DNA of 64,000 nucleotides from Stichopus chloronotus (lineage: Eukaryota > Echinodermata > Holothuroidea > Aspidochirotida > Stichopodidae): positions 25,968,769-26,032,768 of the forward strand of contig CM037836.1 of NCBI GenBank assembly GCA_021234535.1. The letters run 5' to 3'. Below, piece by piece: positions 44,885-57,500 of the stretch (position 1 is its first letter; every line of letters begins with the position of its first letter). The position numbers were made by a program, and so were the translations under genes. Under the pieces are notes generated by a model. The model was not told the origin of the DNA, ran no database searches, and saw only the letters and a program-made list of their open reading frames with translations.

Positions 44885-46888
44885 GATATTGCTGTATATT
44901 GTAGGAATCAACACCCTCAATTCATTGCATTAATTGAAATGACTTTTTTGATATTTATGAACTCCAGCATATCATTTTACAGTATGTATATTTCAAGTAC
45001 AGTTAACCAAAGTGCCCTTGGGCTGTTGTGAAATGCAAAATACTACTTCTCTCACAGATGGTATGTTTTAACACTGTTGATGGTTGGTCACATAAGTGCT
45101 ATGGAAGTGGTTCAATGTTGGTGCATGTCTGTCATGCTTGGGGTCCAATGTCTGAAACGGGCCATTTTTATAAAAGCATGAAAATGTCTTTCTCACTCTA
45201 CAGATTTTATGTTACAAAAGTGAGGGTTTATGGTCAGAAAAGGGCCATATGGGCTATGGTACAAAATAATGCAAAATGGTTCTTTTGCTTCATAGTTTAC
45301 ATTATGAACTGTACATCTGTGCAAGGAACCACCGTGCCCTTGGTCTCTTGTTTTTGTAAGTTTAGCACCTTTAAATTCTGCAAAGTATTATTACAGTATG
45401 TCTGACAGTCAGACAGTGCTTTACCTGAAATGTAGAGTAGTGACAGATTTTGAAAGATTTTCAGAACAGAATTTTGGATATACAGTGTCATTAAAATGGA
45501 AAGAGAGCTGAAGATTCAGCCAAGCAATTGGCACTGCATGGATTTGTACTGTAACCTTAGGTTGACTGTATAGTACCACAGACCTGTTTTTCTGATATCC
45601 TTTGTGCAGTATTATGAAATTGTTCATACCTGTAGTATATTCTGGTGTGCACTAAATGCTTTGCTACAGTACATAGGGCACTGTACCTTAAAAGATTGTT
45701 AGTGCATTTGATTGCTTGGCCCAAAACTCAAAATTGTTGAGTGGGGGTACCGTGTCAAATATGTTGCCAATTACTGGCTGGCATATAGTAAGTCCACACA
45801 ATGGTCCCCTTTGGGGTGCTTGGATGAAGCCAGTGAACAAATTTTTACTGTGAAAAATTTCAAAGCATGCTTGATCGCTTCATTATTGTGGTGGTATTTT
45901 TCTATCCATAATTGGCCACATACTGCATTGTACATAGAGTGTGTGTGGAAGGGTGTTAGTACAGTACCCAGTGCAAGCTGGAGTGGGAATGAGTGGTTGA
46001 TATTTGTTGGGTTTGATGTACTTCACAGATCACTCAGTTGCTATGCTCAACTTTGATTTTACAGAAATCATACACTGTCAAGGAAAGTTCCATAACAGAA
46101 AATGAACTGTTCAGATCTGATATGGTCTGCTGCCATCCCAGTTTACTAATACTACCCTAATGTGCCCCTTGAGCTGGTCATGATTTCTCTTCTGTCCTGA
46201 TCTTGGAATAGCCTTCCTAGTTGTGGGACACGGGAGAGGTAGTCCAGATAGCATTTTTAGTATTCAAATCTATTTACAAAATGAACTAATTTGTAAAGTC
46301 AGTAACCTTAGGGTGATTCATTGTTTTCTTGCACTGTATAATGTATTATTCATGTTATGTACCATGTTTCAATTTGTGAATGACACCTTTTTCAAATTGG
46401 TGATGAAGGCTTTTTTCTGGTGAAAGTCATAGTCATACAGTAGAAACAACCATGGAAATTTACAATACAATACTGTATGTGTTTGCTCTGTATGTGTTTC
46501 CAGCCTTTGTATTTCTATCATGTACTGTACGGTGTTCATTTGTTGTTACCCTGTACTGTACGCCTCATTTCATTGTCTTGATAGTGTTATCACTGTAGGA
46601 ATAGGATATTCCAGGTCATATTGGTGTCATGGTGTGTGGCATGAAATAAAATTTAGGAATATTGGCCGCATTAATCTTTAAAAATCTTTGAAAATAGTCA
46701 GTTTCTATCAATATCTATTGAATATTGACAATTTTACTGGCACATTTCTGTTTTATACCTTATCATGAATAAACATCGGTACGCAAAGTTGTGATGTCAA
46801 GAGATGGATTCTTCAATATATTTGGTATGATATCCTTTATTTACTTAATCTTTATTTCAAGGACAATTAAGAATTTTATGTCCCCCAA

Positions 46889-46983
46889 GGGTTTTGTTTT
46901 GGAAGCATGTACTGTACTGTATTTTCTTCATTACCAATATTGATCACTTACAGGACTTAACAAGTTACTAGGGCTGAGTTGGG
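46889..46983 (+). repeat. R44 family second copy, left part plus target-site duplication
   Basis: AGGGTTTTGTTTTGGAAGCA through AACAAGTTACTAG matches 44486-44570 almost base for base. It ends in GAGTTGGG (46976-46983), the left target-site duplication of the insertion that follows. The right part resumes at 48298. Confidence 0.88.
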
Positions 46984-48297
46984 CAGGGTTGGAAAACCTT
47001 GCTGAATTTCCCACGAGCACAGTAGAAAATCCACTGATTACCTGCTGACATTTGTGTAGGGGTGGAACCCTTTGTGGGGGGGGGGTTCAGGGGCGAGCTC
47101 CCAGAAGATTGGGATTCCTAGCACATTGAAGGGGTAAAATTGTGCAGCTGAGCACAAAAAAATATAACTGAAAACTCGTACAATATATGAAAAATCAATC
47201 ACGAAAGCTTAACGTTAGGCTCTTTGCGTTGATGTAATATATGGTACCTTTTTAAATGTGAAGAAGTGTCACTTACAAAACGTCAGAAACGAGTGAAACT
47301 TGAGCCCGATATTAGGCTAAATAGATATGCAATAGGCCTAGAATGTCTTGATCATTGCCCACTTCACACTGTCAACTATTACAAGCTGTGCTACTTACAA
47401 ACAGCTCTGCGAGTTTGCCGTAAAATATCCTGGCATGTTTCTAAGAAAAGCTTTTAACTGCAAAAATGTGAGCGCCTGTCCAAAAATGGACATCGCATTC
47501 ATAATACTCAAATTCAGCCACCTGTTGCAGCTACGACATTTGTACCGAACTTTTTCATCCCTGATAACTGTGACCATTAACAGGCAGCAGAAATTTGCAG
47601 CAAAAAAAAGTTAAAAATAAAAGTCGTCCCCCATATTTCAAAATGGTTTTATCGAGGAAATTTTTTTTACTGGGTGTACCGTTACGTTTTCCAGAAATGT
47701 GTTTGGCGCTACCATTGCATCTGTGTGTAGGACTTTAAACATAAAGAGGGTACAAAGGTCAAGCCATGCCGCGTGGGTCTGTTGCGCCACAATGTACTGT
47801 ATGTATGCTGTGTACATACATACCTACTGTATGAAAGCACTCCGTTCTCATTAATTGCACAGAGAATCTTGTGCTGAGTTCGGAGAAAATAAAAAATAAA
47901 AAAAAAACACCAAAACTGACGGAGATGAAATTGTGCACGAGATTTGCGCGAATCATCCTTGGGCACTGGGGTTCTTAGTGTGTGTAGGGCGGCTGAAGTG
48001 TGCCTAAAAGCAAAGTGGCGGCAATTTCTGGTCGCTTGCGTGGTCGTGGGGGATATACTGGACATCGTGGTTTATTGGCATAGAGGTAACATGGGCTATT
48101 TGCCTATGTGAGTATCGTAAGCAATAACGATCAACAGAGCTTCTATTTGTTTAACAGCATTTTCCCTGTTCTCCCTCATTTATTTTGTTTCTCTGAAGAT
48201 TTCCCAGTTTTTTTCCGGTTTTTTTTTTTAAAAAAAAAAAGTGTCGCCGATTTCCCGTGAACCAGGTTCGACAGGTTCGCAAGGTTTTCCAACCCTG
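46984..48297. mobile_element. non-autonomous hAT-type transposon, 1314 bp
   Basis: Terminal inverted repeats are exact over 19 bp: CAGGGTTGGAAAACCTTGC at 46984-47002 and its reverse complement at 48279-48297. The flanking 8-mers GAGTTGGG (46976-46983) and GAGTCGGG (48298-48305) match at 7 of 8. CAGGG ends with an 8-bp duplication are hallmarks of the hAT superfamily. Homology to the uninterrupted R44 copy at 44551 resumes at the right junction (CGGGTAGCAAAAATTTT), which supports the boundary. The interior is CpG-rich and encodes no recognisable transposase or BED finger, so it is presumably mobilised in trans. Confidence 0.85.
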
Positions 48298-48468
48298 GAG
48301 TCGGGTAGCAAAAATTTTGGACCTCCTACCAGTTTACATTACCAAGTCGGGCCACAGGTACCTGAATCTCCGGAAATGGGACTAGCCTTACTCTGAATTT
48401 AGGCCAAGCCCAGCCATGAATGTATGAAAGCACAAACTGGATGCATAGTAGCCTATACTTATGTCTGT
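48298..48468 (+). repeat. R44 family second copy, right part
   Basis: Continues homology to 44570-44736: GGGTAGCAAAAATTT, ACATTACCAAGT, GGGACTAGCCTTACTCTGAA and GCACAAACTGGATGC. Confidence 0.88.
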
Positions 48469-51400
48469 GTAGGCCTACAGTACACTTGTAGCACTATCAC
48501 AAACCCTCCACAAAACCATTGCTCCACAATTCAAACCTTGGATCTGAATATTAAAACTTTAAAAGCCACTGGAAGTGATAAGCAATAAATAAGTTATAAT
48601 TCAAAGTTTCTTTAACTTTCATTCTGTAACTTACAACTAATTTGCTGTTCACTTTTATGTGAAATATGCAAGACATACATGTCAGCTTGTTGAGGTTAGG
48701 ATGTGACTCTTGAAAATTTTTGGAATGCTTCACATGATCTCTATTTGTTCCCACAAGACGCTTTTGTATATTTTAACCTCGAAAATTTATGTAAAGTTTG
48801 GCTGTATCTGTATAGTTTGACTTACTTCGGCATTTTTGACATTTTGAGGAGAATGTGAGTTATAAGGTAGCATCAATTACCTTTTCTTTTCTGATTGAAC
48901 TTATGACATGCTGAAGTGGTTTTCATCCTACAGTAAGTTACATGCTGTAGCACTGTGCAATTTCAGTACTGCACAATCTTTGGTTTACAGAAGAAAAAAA
49001 AATGTAATTTCAGGAGATGCAAACTTTTTGGTCATGGAAGTTCATGGGATTACAGTCCAAAAGAGATTTTTTGTGCACAAAGTGTAGCTTGTATTTGTTG
49101 TCTATTTATCATAATTCTGCATAGAGGTCAGAATGAAAGCAGCTCTGTTAGTCTACACATACATTGAAACGTTGTTGCTGAGTGACTTTTTTTTTAGATG
49201 CCTGGAACCCATTTTGTTCATTCAGTTTCAGCCTTCAGGTACCCATTTGTTTACCTGACTCTGACCTACAGTACTGTATGTGAAACCCAGTAATTGAGAG
49301 TTAATGATGTCGGCCTAACAAAAGAAAGACTGGTAGGTACTGTGCAACACTCCACTTATCATAGTTGCATTTTCATTAAGCTTTGAAAAGTAATCTGCAA
49401 TATATCTCAAAAAAGATGATAGGTAGAAACACAACTCCAGCAGAATTTCGTTAATGGTTTTGCTCTGCCACTTTCTAGTAAAGCCATCTCCTTTCTAGAT
49501 CTATGCATGTCACACAACCTTCATCTTGATATAGCATGATACTGTATTACTCTACATTTTGTGATGGTCATGTGGTATTGTTTAGATTGGTGTGTATTAT
49601 TGATCGTCATGGGGATGCAATGGAATATAAGTTTATGAAACTTATGCTACAAATTAAAGTGATGCCAAATTATTAACTGGATAAATCCACACTTTGATTC
49701 TGGTAACTTCATTGTAGATTGCTAGTCCTAGTGTTTGCTTCAGTCATTTGCTCTTTGTAGTGACTTCAGTGACCCTTGATCACATGAGTTTCATGACTTT
49801 TATGTCTTATCCACTTCACATACTTTACAGTATTTGCATGTGATGGTACAGGTTACAAAATATACTGTAACATACTTGTGAACTGAACAGTAGGCACTGC
49901 CTTGAACTATGTGGGACTGTTCAACAATGGAAGTTAGTGAGTGTACCTTTCAGAGATTAACATGAAGAAAAGGGCTCAATGTTGTACTTCTGTCTAATAA
50001 GTGGTTATAAGTAAACTTTCTTACTCCTCTATTCATGATCTACCTGCTACCTTATCCTCCCACTCCACCACTCCTTGTATACATGTACAGTACAGTACTC
50101 CTGGTAAGTTTCAGAAGATCAGGAGTGGGTGAAGCACCTCTTGCAGTAGTCCGCATCCAATCCACTGTTAATATGATGCAGTACTAATTCTGACGTGCAC
50201 TGTACATCTCATGTCATATGAATAGATGTTGCTAGAGTGCCTGTTCTGCAGTAACTTAGAGCACAACAGTACTTCCTGTCCAGATGTTGTACAGAATGTA
50301 TTGTCAAGTGTGTGTGCCACTTAGTTGGGTGCTTTTACAATGAATGGAACCTGCAGTAGCTTCTCAATCATGAGTCATACTGTATGTGATTGTAAATTTT
50401 CCACACACTTGATCTCTATGTCATGTCGTACAGTGTGTTCATGTACTGTATCAGATGTCATATTGTAACTGTTCTGTACCTAATGTGAACACCACATTAT
50501 GAGCAATGGTCATCCTCCAGTATAGGGCAATGTATGTCCATGAAGCTGGTATTGAGCCTATAAGGTAGACATGACAGATTTCTGACTCTTCATTTGGAAT
50601 AAATTTAGCAGACCTCTACTGTCCTATACTCTCATATCTGTCTGTTACAAAAATATTGTGCCGCACTGTATGATATATTGGTCAGTGTTTTCAACTGCAG
50701 ATGTTTAGGCTACTTTATAATATTCTTTGACATTTGAAAACGTGTCTAGTGCAATTCATCAGATATGTGGCAGTGGTATATTGTTATTTTTGTACTTTTT
50801 GTACAGTACCTTGTGCATTTCAAGTCTGTTGTGCTCAGCAAGGAATTATACCTAGATGTGTGGAATGTACTCTAGATACTGTCATTTATAGTACTTAGTT
50901 AAATGACTATTCCAGACCATCCCAACCTACATGTCACAAACAGAACAATCAATAATAACCATACAAGGTATTTGTTATTTTCCCATAACAGTAACACCTA
51001 TTTGATCCATAAAGATATTGAAATAGTAATTCATTTTATGGTAAATAACATTCAAGACAGCCTCATGAATAATTCATAATCACGGCATGATGACAAAAGT
51101 CACACAATAGTTTTGTTGTCCCTTGTTTCTGTGCAACTTCCACGTCATACGTTTTATTGGCCTACTTAAAAATGTTGGCAGTTTCAAACGGTGGCAGTGG
51201 GTTTCTATACACAAAGAGAAGCAAGAGATACCATGGTATTGTTTCCAACTGTATGGACAGACCCACCCTGTAAGACGTGTGGCACTGTGTGGAAATGATA
51301 TAAAATTATAAATGTACATTGTTTTGACATTTGATCATGCATTGCCAAATTTAAAGTGGCTGAAAGTATGTACAGCGCATGTGTTCTGGCACATGTGTTT

Positions 51401-51534
51401 CTACCTGAGATCTCCTTGTTTTAGATGTCTGTTTAATTTTTGGGAACATCTTTGAAGTTTGCACTTTGTACCGTAGGCCCACTACAAATTAAGATTGACT
51501 TTTAGCAGTCTTGTCACAGTTGTAAAAATAATAC

Positions 51535-52125
51535 TTAAAGGAGAAGGCAAGTCAGGACTTTTGACAATGTTAAATGAGAGACTAACATATGGGGAACACC
51601 ATTACCAAATTTCAGTTAAATATGTTGCTTACTTTCCAAGATATTGCAATTTGAATATTCATAAAAAATTATCAGGAAGCTGCCATTTTGAAATTGTAAT
51701 GACATCACCAGACCACATGTGATTGAAAAGCTTTTGTTTTTCTTTATGTTTCATTGTCAATAAATTTTAACAGTCATGCATAGATTCAAGTCATAATATT
51801 AATGATTTGATTATTGCATGATACACCTCAGTAATTCAACACAAAATGTGTACGAGTGTGTTTCGGATTGATAGAAATAATAGGTAAAGAATATAAAGAA
51901 ATACATTAAAATTTTTGCTATCAGTGGTTATGGACATCATTATACGACTTACTCAAGTTGTTTTACATTCAACTTAGGCAAAAATGGCAGCACCCTTCTC
52001 TGAATTTCAAAAGTGTGTAACTTGGACAGGAAACAATATCTCTGAATGAAACTTTGGGAAGATGTTTGTCAAACACTTCTGCTTCATTTTGATGAATATA
52101 TTCCCAGGGTTTCCTTCTCCTTTAA
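51535..52125. mobile_element. 591-bp TTAA-flanked inverted-repeat element (piggyBac-like MITE)
   Basis: TTAA then AGGAGAAGG starts at 51535, and CCTTCTCCT then TTAA ends at 52125. The inverted repeats are therefore bounded by the TTAA target typical of piggyBac elements. There is no transposase ORF. The inverted repeats are short, so the superfamily is tentative. Confidence 0.6.
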
Positions 52126-52139
52126 AAAATTAGACTTAA

Positions 52140-54565
52140 AGTGTGCCAAATCCACCAAAGTGTTCATGGCACTTTACAAAAGCAAGAAGAATATAAAAAG
52201 CAAGCAAAAGTAGGAAATAAGGAAATTGTGCAACAATGAAATTAGCAGAAGCAGTACGCATATATGGTAAGATTTAATCTTTTCTTAAAAACATTAAGTG
52301 ACCCTGAGGAACGAACATCAAATGGCAAATCATTCCAAAGCTTTGGAGCAGCCACAGCAAATGATCTATCCTGCCTTACATTATTATTTAGCCTTGTGTA
52401 CAGTCAACAGAAATTTGGATTTTGATTTTACTGTAACTCAGGAGATGGAATGTACAGGGTCAACAAATCAGAAAGATAGCAGTGTGCCAGTCATTCTGAG
52501 AATTGTTCACAACAAGTAAAATTTTGTAAGCAATTCTTTGTGAAACCGGTAACCAATGCAACTGCATCAAGATGCGAGTAATATGACATGATTCATTAAA
52601 GAGTAAGTATTCTTGCAGCAGATATCACCAATTGGGAAAGTGTATATATATAGTAAACTACTGAGGGCACTGGGCAGAGGACAGAGCCTTGCAGCACAGA
52701 ATAGTTCAGAATAACAGGATTCAAAAATAGCATTGTTAATACAAACATGTTGAGGTCTGTTGCTTTAATACTACCAACATCATTTTAGAGCATTGCAGTC
52801 AATACCACTATGAGAGCTTAAACATGAAAGTAAAATATTATGTTCCACCGTGTCAAATGCCACGCTCAGGAGAGGACGCAGAGCTGTTACTTGACCCTTG
52901 TCCAGTGCACGTAAAATATCATTATTGACAGGTACTGTAGCAATGCAGTTTCAGTCCTGTGATGAACCTTGTAGGCAGACTGGAAAGGATCATGCATGTC
53001 ATTTGAGTTTATATGGTTTAATATCCTTTTTGAAACAACATGCTCAGTGGTCTTACCAAGGTACTTCAAGTTTGACACAGGTCGATAGTTTTTTAAAACA
53101 TCTTTGTCCAGGCTAGCCTTTATTCAATAGGGGACGAATATGTGCAGTTTCCAGACTATTGGGAACTCACCTTGAAGGAGAGACTTCTTCACAATCAATG
53201 TAATATACAGTATGGAAAAAAGGAATCAATGCATTCCTTAAGTATTGATGTTGTACAGGATCAAGTTCACATGATTTAGAAGGAGATTTTGTAATTATTT
53301 TCCTACCTTTATCAACTATGGCTGGCTGAATAGTATAAAGAGACATTTGAGACAAACTACAGCTAGTTAACATGAAGTGAGAATGAGACGTGGTATGAAA
53401 TGATTTTCTAATGTTGCTGATTTTCTCTGTAAAGAACTGAGAGAATTCCTGAACAAGATGAAGGTAACAATCAGATTTTGAAAGTGGTTTAACAATCTCC
53501 TTTTGATCACATGAACAATCATCAACTTGTTTGGAAAAATATGCAGACTTAGCATCATTCACTAGTTGATTAACAAGTCGACGGTGTTTACAATATTCAA
53601 GTCTGTCAACCTCAAGTTTAGATTTTATGCACTTCTTTCAGACTGTCGACGTATTTTTCTAGCAGAACGAATCTCACTAGTAAACCATGTCTTAGACTGT
53701 CGCAGTCTGATGGTCCTTGATTGCAAGGGGGGGGGGAGGGAGAATGATCATCAACAACCTTATAGACATTGGACTCAAAAATGTCAATACACTTGTCACA
53801 TCACAACTTACAAGCTGGGCAGCAGAAAGTGCACATCTACCATAACTTGAAAAATTACTAATATCAGCATCTTTCCAGTTCCTGAACTGTTTAATAATAG
53901 TGGGATGAGGTGGCTTTTTTAAGTCAATGTTGCAGATAATGGCATAATGATCAGATAGACCTAGTAGAACACAGATCCTAGATAGTAATATTTGAGATGC
54001 TCTCTCTAACAATAAGTAAATCCAAACAATGACCATGGTGATGAGTAGGTTCAGGAATAACTTGAAATAACCCCCATAAGAAGATAATGATTCATTGTAT
54101 CTTATGGTAGCATTATTATAATGATTATCCATGTGAATATTCAAATCACCACAAAACAAGAGATTATAGTACAAAATATAATCGACAAAGACATTTTCAA
54201 ATTCTGACAGAAATGTTCCAAAGTTGGATCCAGGAGGGCTATAGATAATAACAAGATAGAAGCACCATGATGACAATGTAATTTCAAAATGGCTTGCCTC
54301 AAATGATGATCAAATTGTACAATCGTTGACAGATACAGAGAGTGTAGACTTGAGCAATCCAACACCACCGCCCGCTTTTTCCAGTCTAGAGTGTTCAAAA
54401 GAATAACCGGCTGGAGTGATGTCACCTATAGGAATAAAATCATCATCCTTTAACCATGTTTCAGTAATAGCAGCAACCTCAAGATTTTTGTGTAACACAA
54501 AATCAACAAATTCAACTCATTTATTCCTCAAAGATTGGGCATTATAGAGCAAAAATTCAACAAAC
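52140..54565 (-). mobile_element. decayed CR1/L2-like non-LTR retrotransposon (LINE)
   Basis: Read on the minus strand the order is collinear. An AP-type endonuclease (NAQSLRNK, then VAAITETWLKDDDF near 54480, AGGGVGLL, CGDLNIHMDN near 54140, LSDHYAII near 53950) is followed by a linker with DAKSAYF and FFTEKI. Next comes reverse transcriptase start (VSNLKYLGKTTEHVVSKR near 53075, FQSAYKVHHRTETALL), AAFDTV-like and LQGSVLCPV-like fragments (52850-52660). The C-terminal part has LHWLPVSQRI-like (near 52550) and RSFAVAAPKLWNDLPFDVRS (near 52370) phrases. It has multiple stops and frameshifts, and the segment expected to carry the catalytic YxDD box is missing. It is non-functional. Confidence 0.88.
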
Positions 54566-57500
54566 AGCCACTGTGTGGACGCAGAGGCCTTAAGTTGTCA
54601 AAATAAACTGTAGATGGAGAATCTGAAAAAAAACAGAAGCATTGATACCTCTTCACAATGTAAAGTGTGCAGGTATGTGACAAAATTTGCACTAAGCGTC
54701 ACTGGAATTCTTTGAAGGATATGAATAAAGACCAAAACTATTTTGCTTCTTAGTCAAATACTTGAAATCTTAACTACATAGATTCCTAAAGATGTTTGGC
54801 CTCAACCCCTGATATGTACTGTGAGTGTCCAACATGGTGTATAGTATACTGAGCATCAATGTCAGTCTACATTCCTTGTCATTGACTACACTTTCTTGGA
54901 TAGATGCTGGTGAAAGTACTTCATTCATACATTGTGTGCCGTCACTGATTTCTGTTCAAGTGTGCTTTCAGTAATTGTTATGAAAAGGTCACTAAATACC
55001 TTTACACTGTACAAAAGGAACAAGGGTATTCAAATACATCAGTAAGAATGTGTTCAGGATAGTTATGTCACTGAATTCTGCGTAGCAGAATTTGGAGAAC
55101 CTAAACGTGATTTTTTAACTGAACAAGATTGTTGTTGAAGTTTGCACCAATATTAGGACAACTTTGAAAGCAAGTGTCCCCTGCTTTAGTGAGACACTAC
55201 TGTATTCATTTGGTTCTAAAGTAGAGCACTCTAAGGAAACGTGTTTGGTTGTTGTTCTTGTTAACAGTATGTTAATACATACATGCAATATAATCTGAAA
55301 TGAAATTCTTTAGAGTTTAGTGGAATCAGTGTATACAGGATACTTAGTCCTTGACAACACTGTTCTAGATATATACTGCACTTTTTGGTGATCATAATGT
55401 TTCCCTTTATCATGGTAGCCACCTTTTGTCTAAAATGTGCAACCATATGTTGCTGTACTGACAGTACCCAGTTATCCCGTTGTCAGTGATAATGTTAAGT
55501 GCAGTACTACCCTGTACAGTAGTACAGGTTTTTATCTTTGAAATGTAGCAATAAACTATGTTGCTCAGTAAAAACATATGCTGGCAGCAAGAAGTTCAGT
55601 TAGCATTGTTGGAATGATAAAGTACTGTATGATTGAAAACATGATACTTGTGGACTTTGAATTGTAATTTATATGTTACATTTGGTAAGTTTAAATTTCT
55701 TTTGATAATGTACTGTACTTGCAATTAAAGCAAGTCATTAGAAACTTAATTCTCAACTTTGTTCAGAACGTTCAGTGTGTGCAAGGTTGAGTCTAGTTAT
55801 GGCTCTGAAATAATCATTTTGGATGCTCTGTGAATCATAGATCTGTTAAACTAAGTTACCAAGACAGAAACCAAGGACAGAGTCAATGTCAGTAACCCAG
55901 CTGCCATAGCACATTTGCTCTTTATGCAGAAATCATTGAAATTCAAATGTTCGAAACCGTCCATGTATTGGATAGCAGAATATTTGTCCGGGGAGGGGGG
56001 GGGGAGGGAGTAACTTGACAGTTCCTCCATATTCAGAGGGTGAGGCAGAACACTTTGCATGTACTGTACAGTATTGTGTGAATGTTAGTTGTGGGAAATT
56101 GCAAGTGCTATGGAAGCAGACTGTGCTAAGTGATGTAGTCACAAAAGCTATGTTAAGAGTTCTGTCACATCTTCCTTAATGATGATTGTGAGAATTTTTT
56201 GTCATTGTTGTGTCTGCATGCTGCTTTGTTGTACAACTGTGTGCTTAAGTTTTCTGGTGAAAGAATAACCCAACAAAGTTTCATTATATGGTTACTGCCA
56301 CTTTCAGTGGAACTTCTGTATGCTATGTGTATCACAATCTACTGTGTAAGCAAAACTAAGTGTTAAGTCATCAGGCCTTGCTAGCATGGTTTTAGATTCC
56401 ATGCCAAATCCTTTACAGTTGACAAGAGTTACTGTAATTTTGTGGATTAACTGTTAAACAGAGTGTCACTAATGGTGCTTCAATATGGTGCATTGCTTTT
56501 CATTACTGACAGGTTGCATGGCATCACAAATTAGACATTTTCTAAAAAAAAAGAAAGTTTTGACGAGGTGCATTTACAGTATGAGCAAATTCAAACCCAA
56601 AAAGTTCTTTGTTTCAAGTAGGGCAGAATCGAATTGTTTAAAAGGAAATATTTTTACATTAATTGTGCTGTTTGTACACCCGTCTACAACCTGCTCTAGT
56701 GGAAAGATTTGTATGTACAGTAGCGCTAGGGAAATTTATTGTGAGCATTAAGGGAGGGAATGTTAAAAGTAAATCTATAGGTCCACTCAAAGTTGGTTAC
56801 TGCTTCAGCTTTTATCACCCATACTGTGTGATATTACATTACAGTATAATACATGTCATACCTGTATGCTAAAATCGTGCACTGCCAAACTTCACGCACG
56901 CCTAAATTAAGCCCCGAATACAGTGGCCTAAGCAGAGGGACAAAGTTTTGACTGCGTCATACCCTTGTAATGAGTTAAAAAAAGTGAAACACTGTTTAAT
57001 TGTCCTTCCCCGATTAGTTAACTTTGAGGTTCTGCATTTGCACAGAAGAGGTAGGGCTCTAGGCCCAAAGCGCCCTATTCACAGTTGCCTCGTAATGTTA
57101 CGGATTTCCAAATCATATTTTCAATCATTCATGACCACTCTTGTTACTAACTTTTTCACAGATAGAGTAATTTGCTGTAGTTTTATGTACAGGATGTGTT
57201 TGAAAGGAAACTTTTCATGTAATTGTCGTCTTGCGAATGTTTACTATGAGGTACTTGAAGTTTGCCCGGTTTACATGGTATCATTAAGTCAAGCAAATGT
57301 TGGTTGAAATAGTGGATTTATTTCAAGGTACAATTTCTACCGGATTAGGTCAAATTATATTAAAAAGGAACTTAAAACTTGCCCAAACAAGATTGTTAAG
57401 TTCAAAGGGATTTTCAATTTCCAGCCGCTAGAAATTTCAAGGTTTTTACAATACTTGCATGAAGTTTTATCCATCCATGCAGTGATTCACTCTTGTCTTG

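Noticed and set aside
45028..45405. 125-codon open frame in the presumed p66 intron
   Set aside because: No recognisable domain or splice-site support, and composition matches the surrounding non-coding DNA. Taken as chance.
47709..48065. 118-codon minus-strand frame inside the hAT element
   Set aside because: No transposase, BED finger or dimerisation-domain features could be recognised. Treated as non-coding filler of a non-autonomous element.
56948..57307. 119-codon open frame
   Set aside because: No homology recognised, Cys/His/Leu-rich composition typical of random frames, and no transcript signals nearby.
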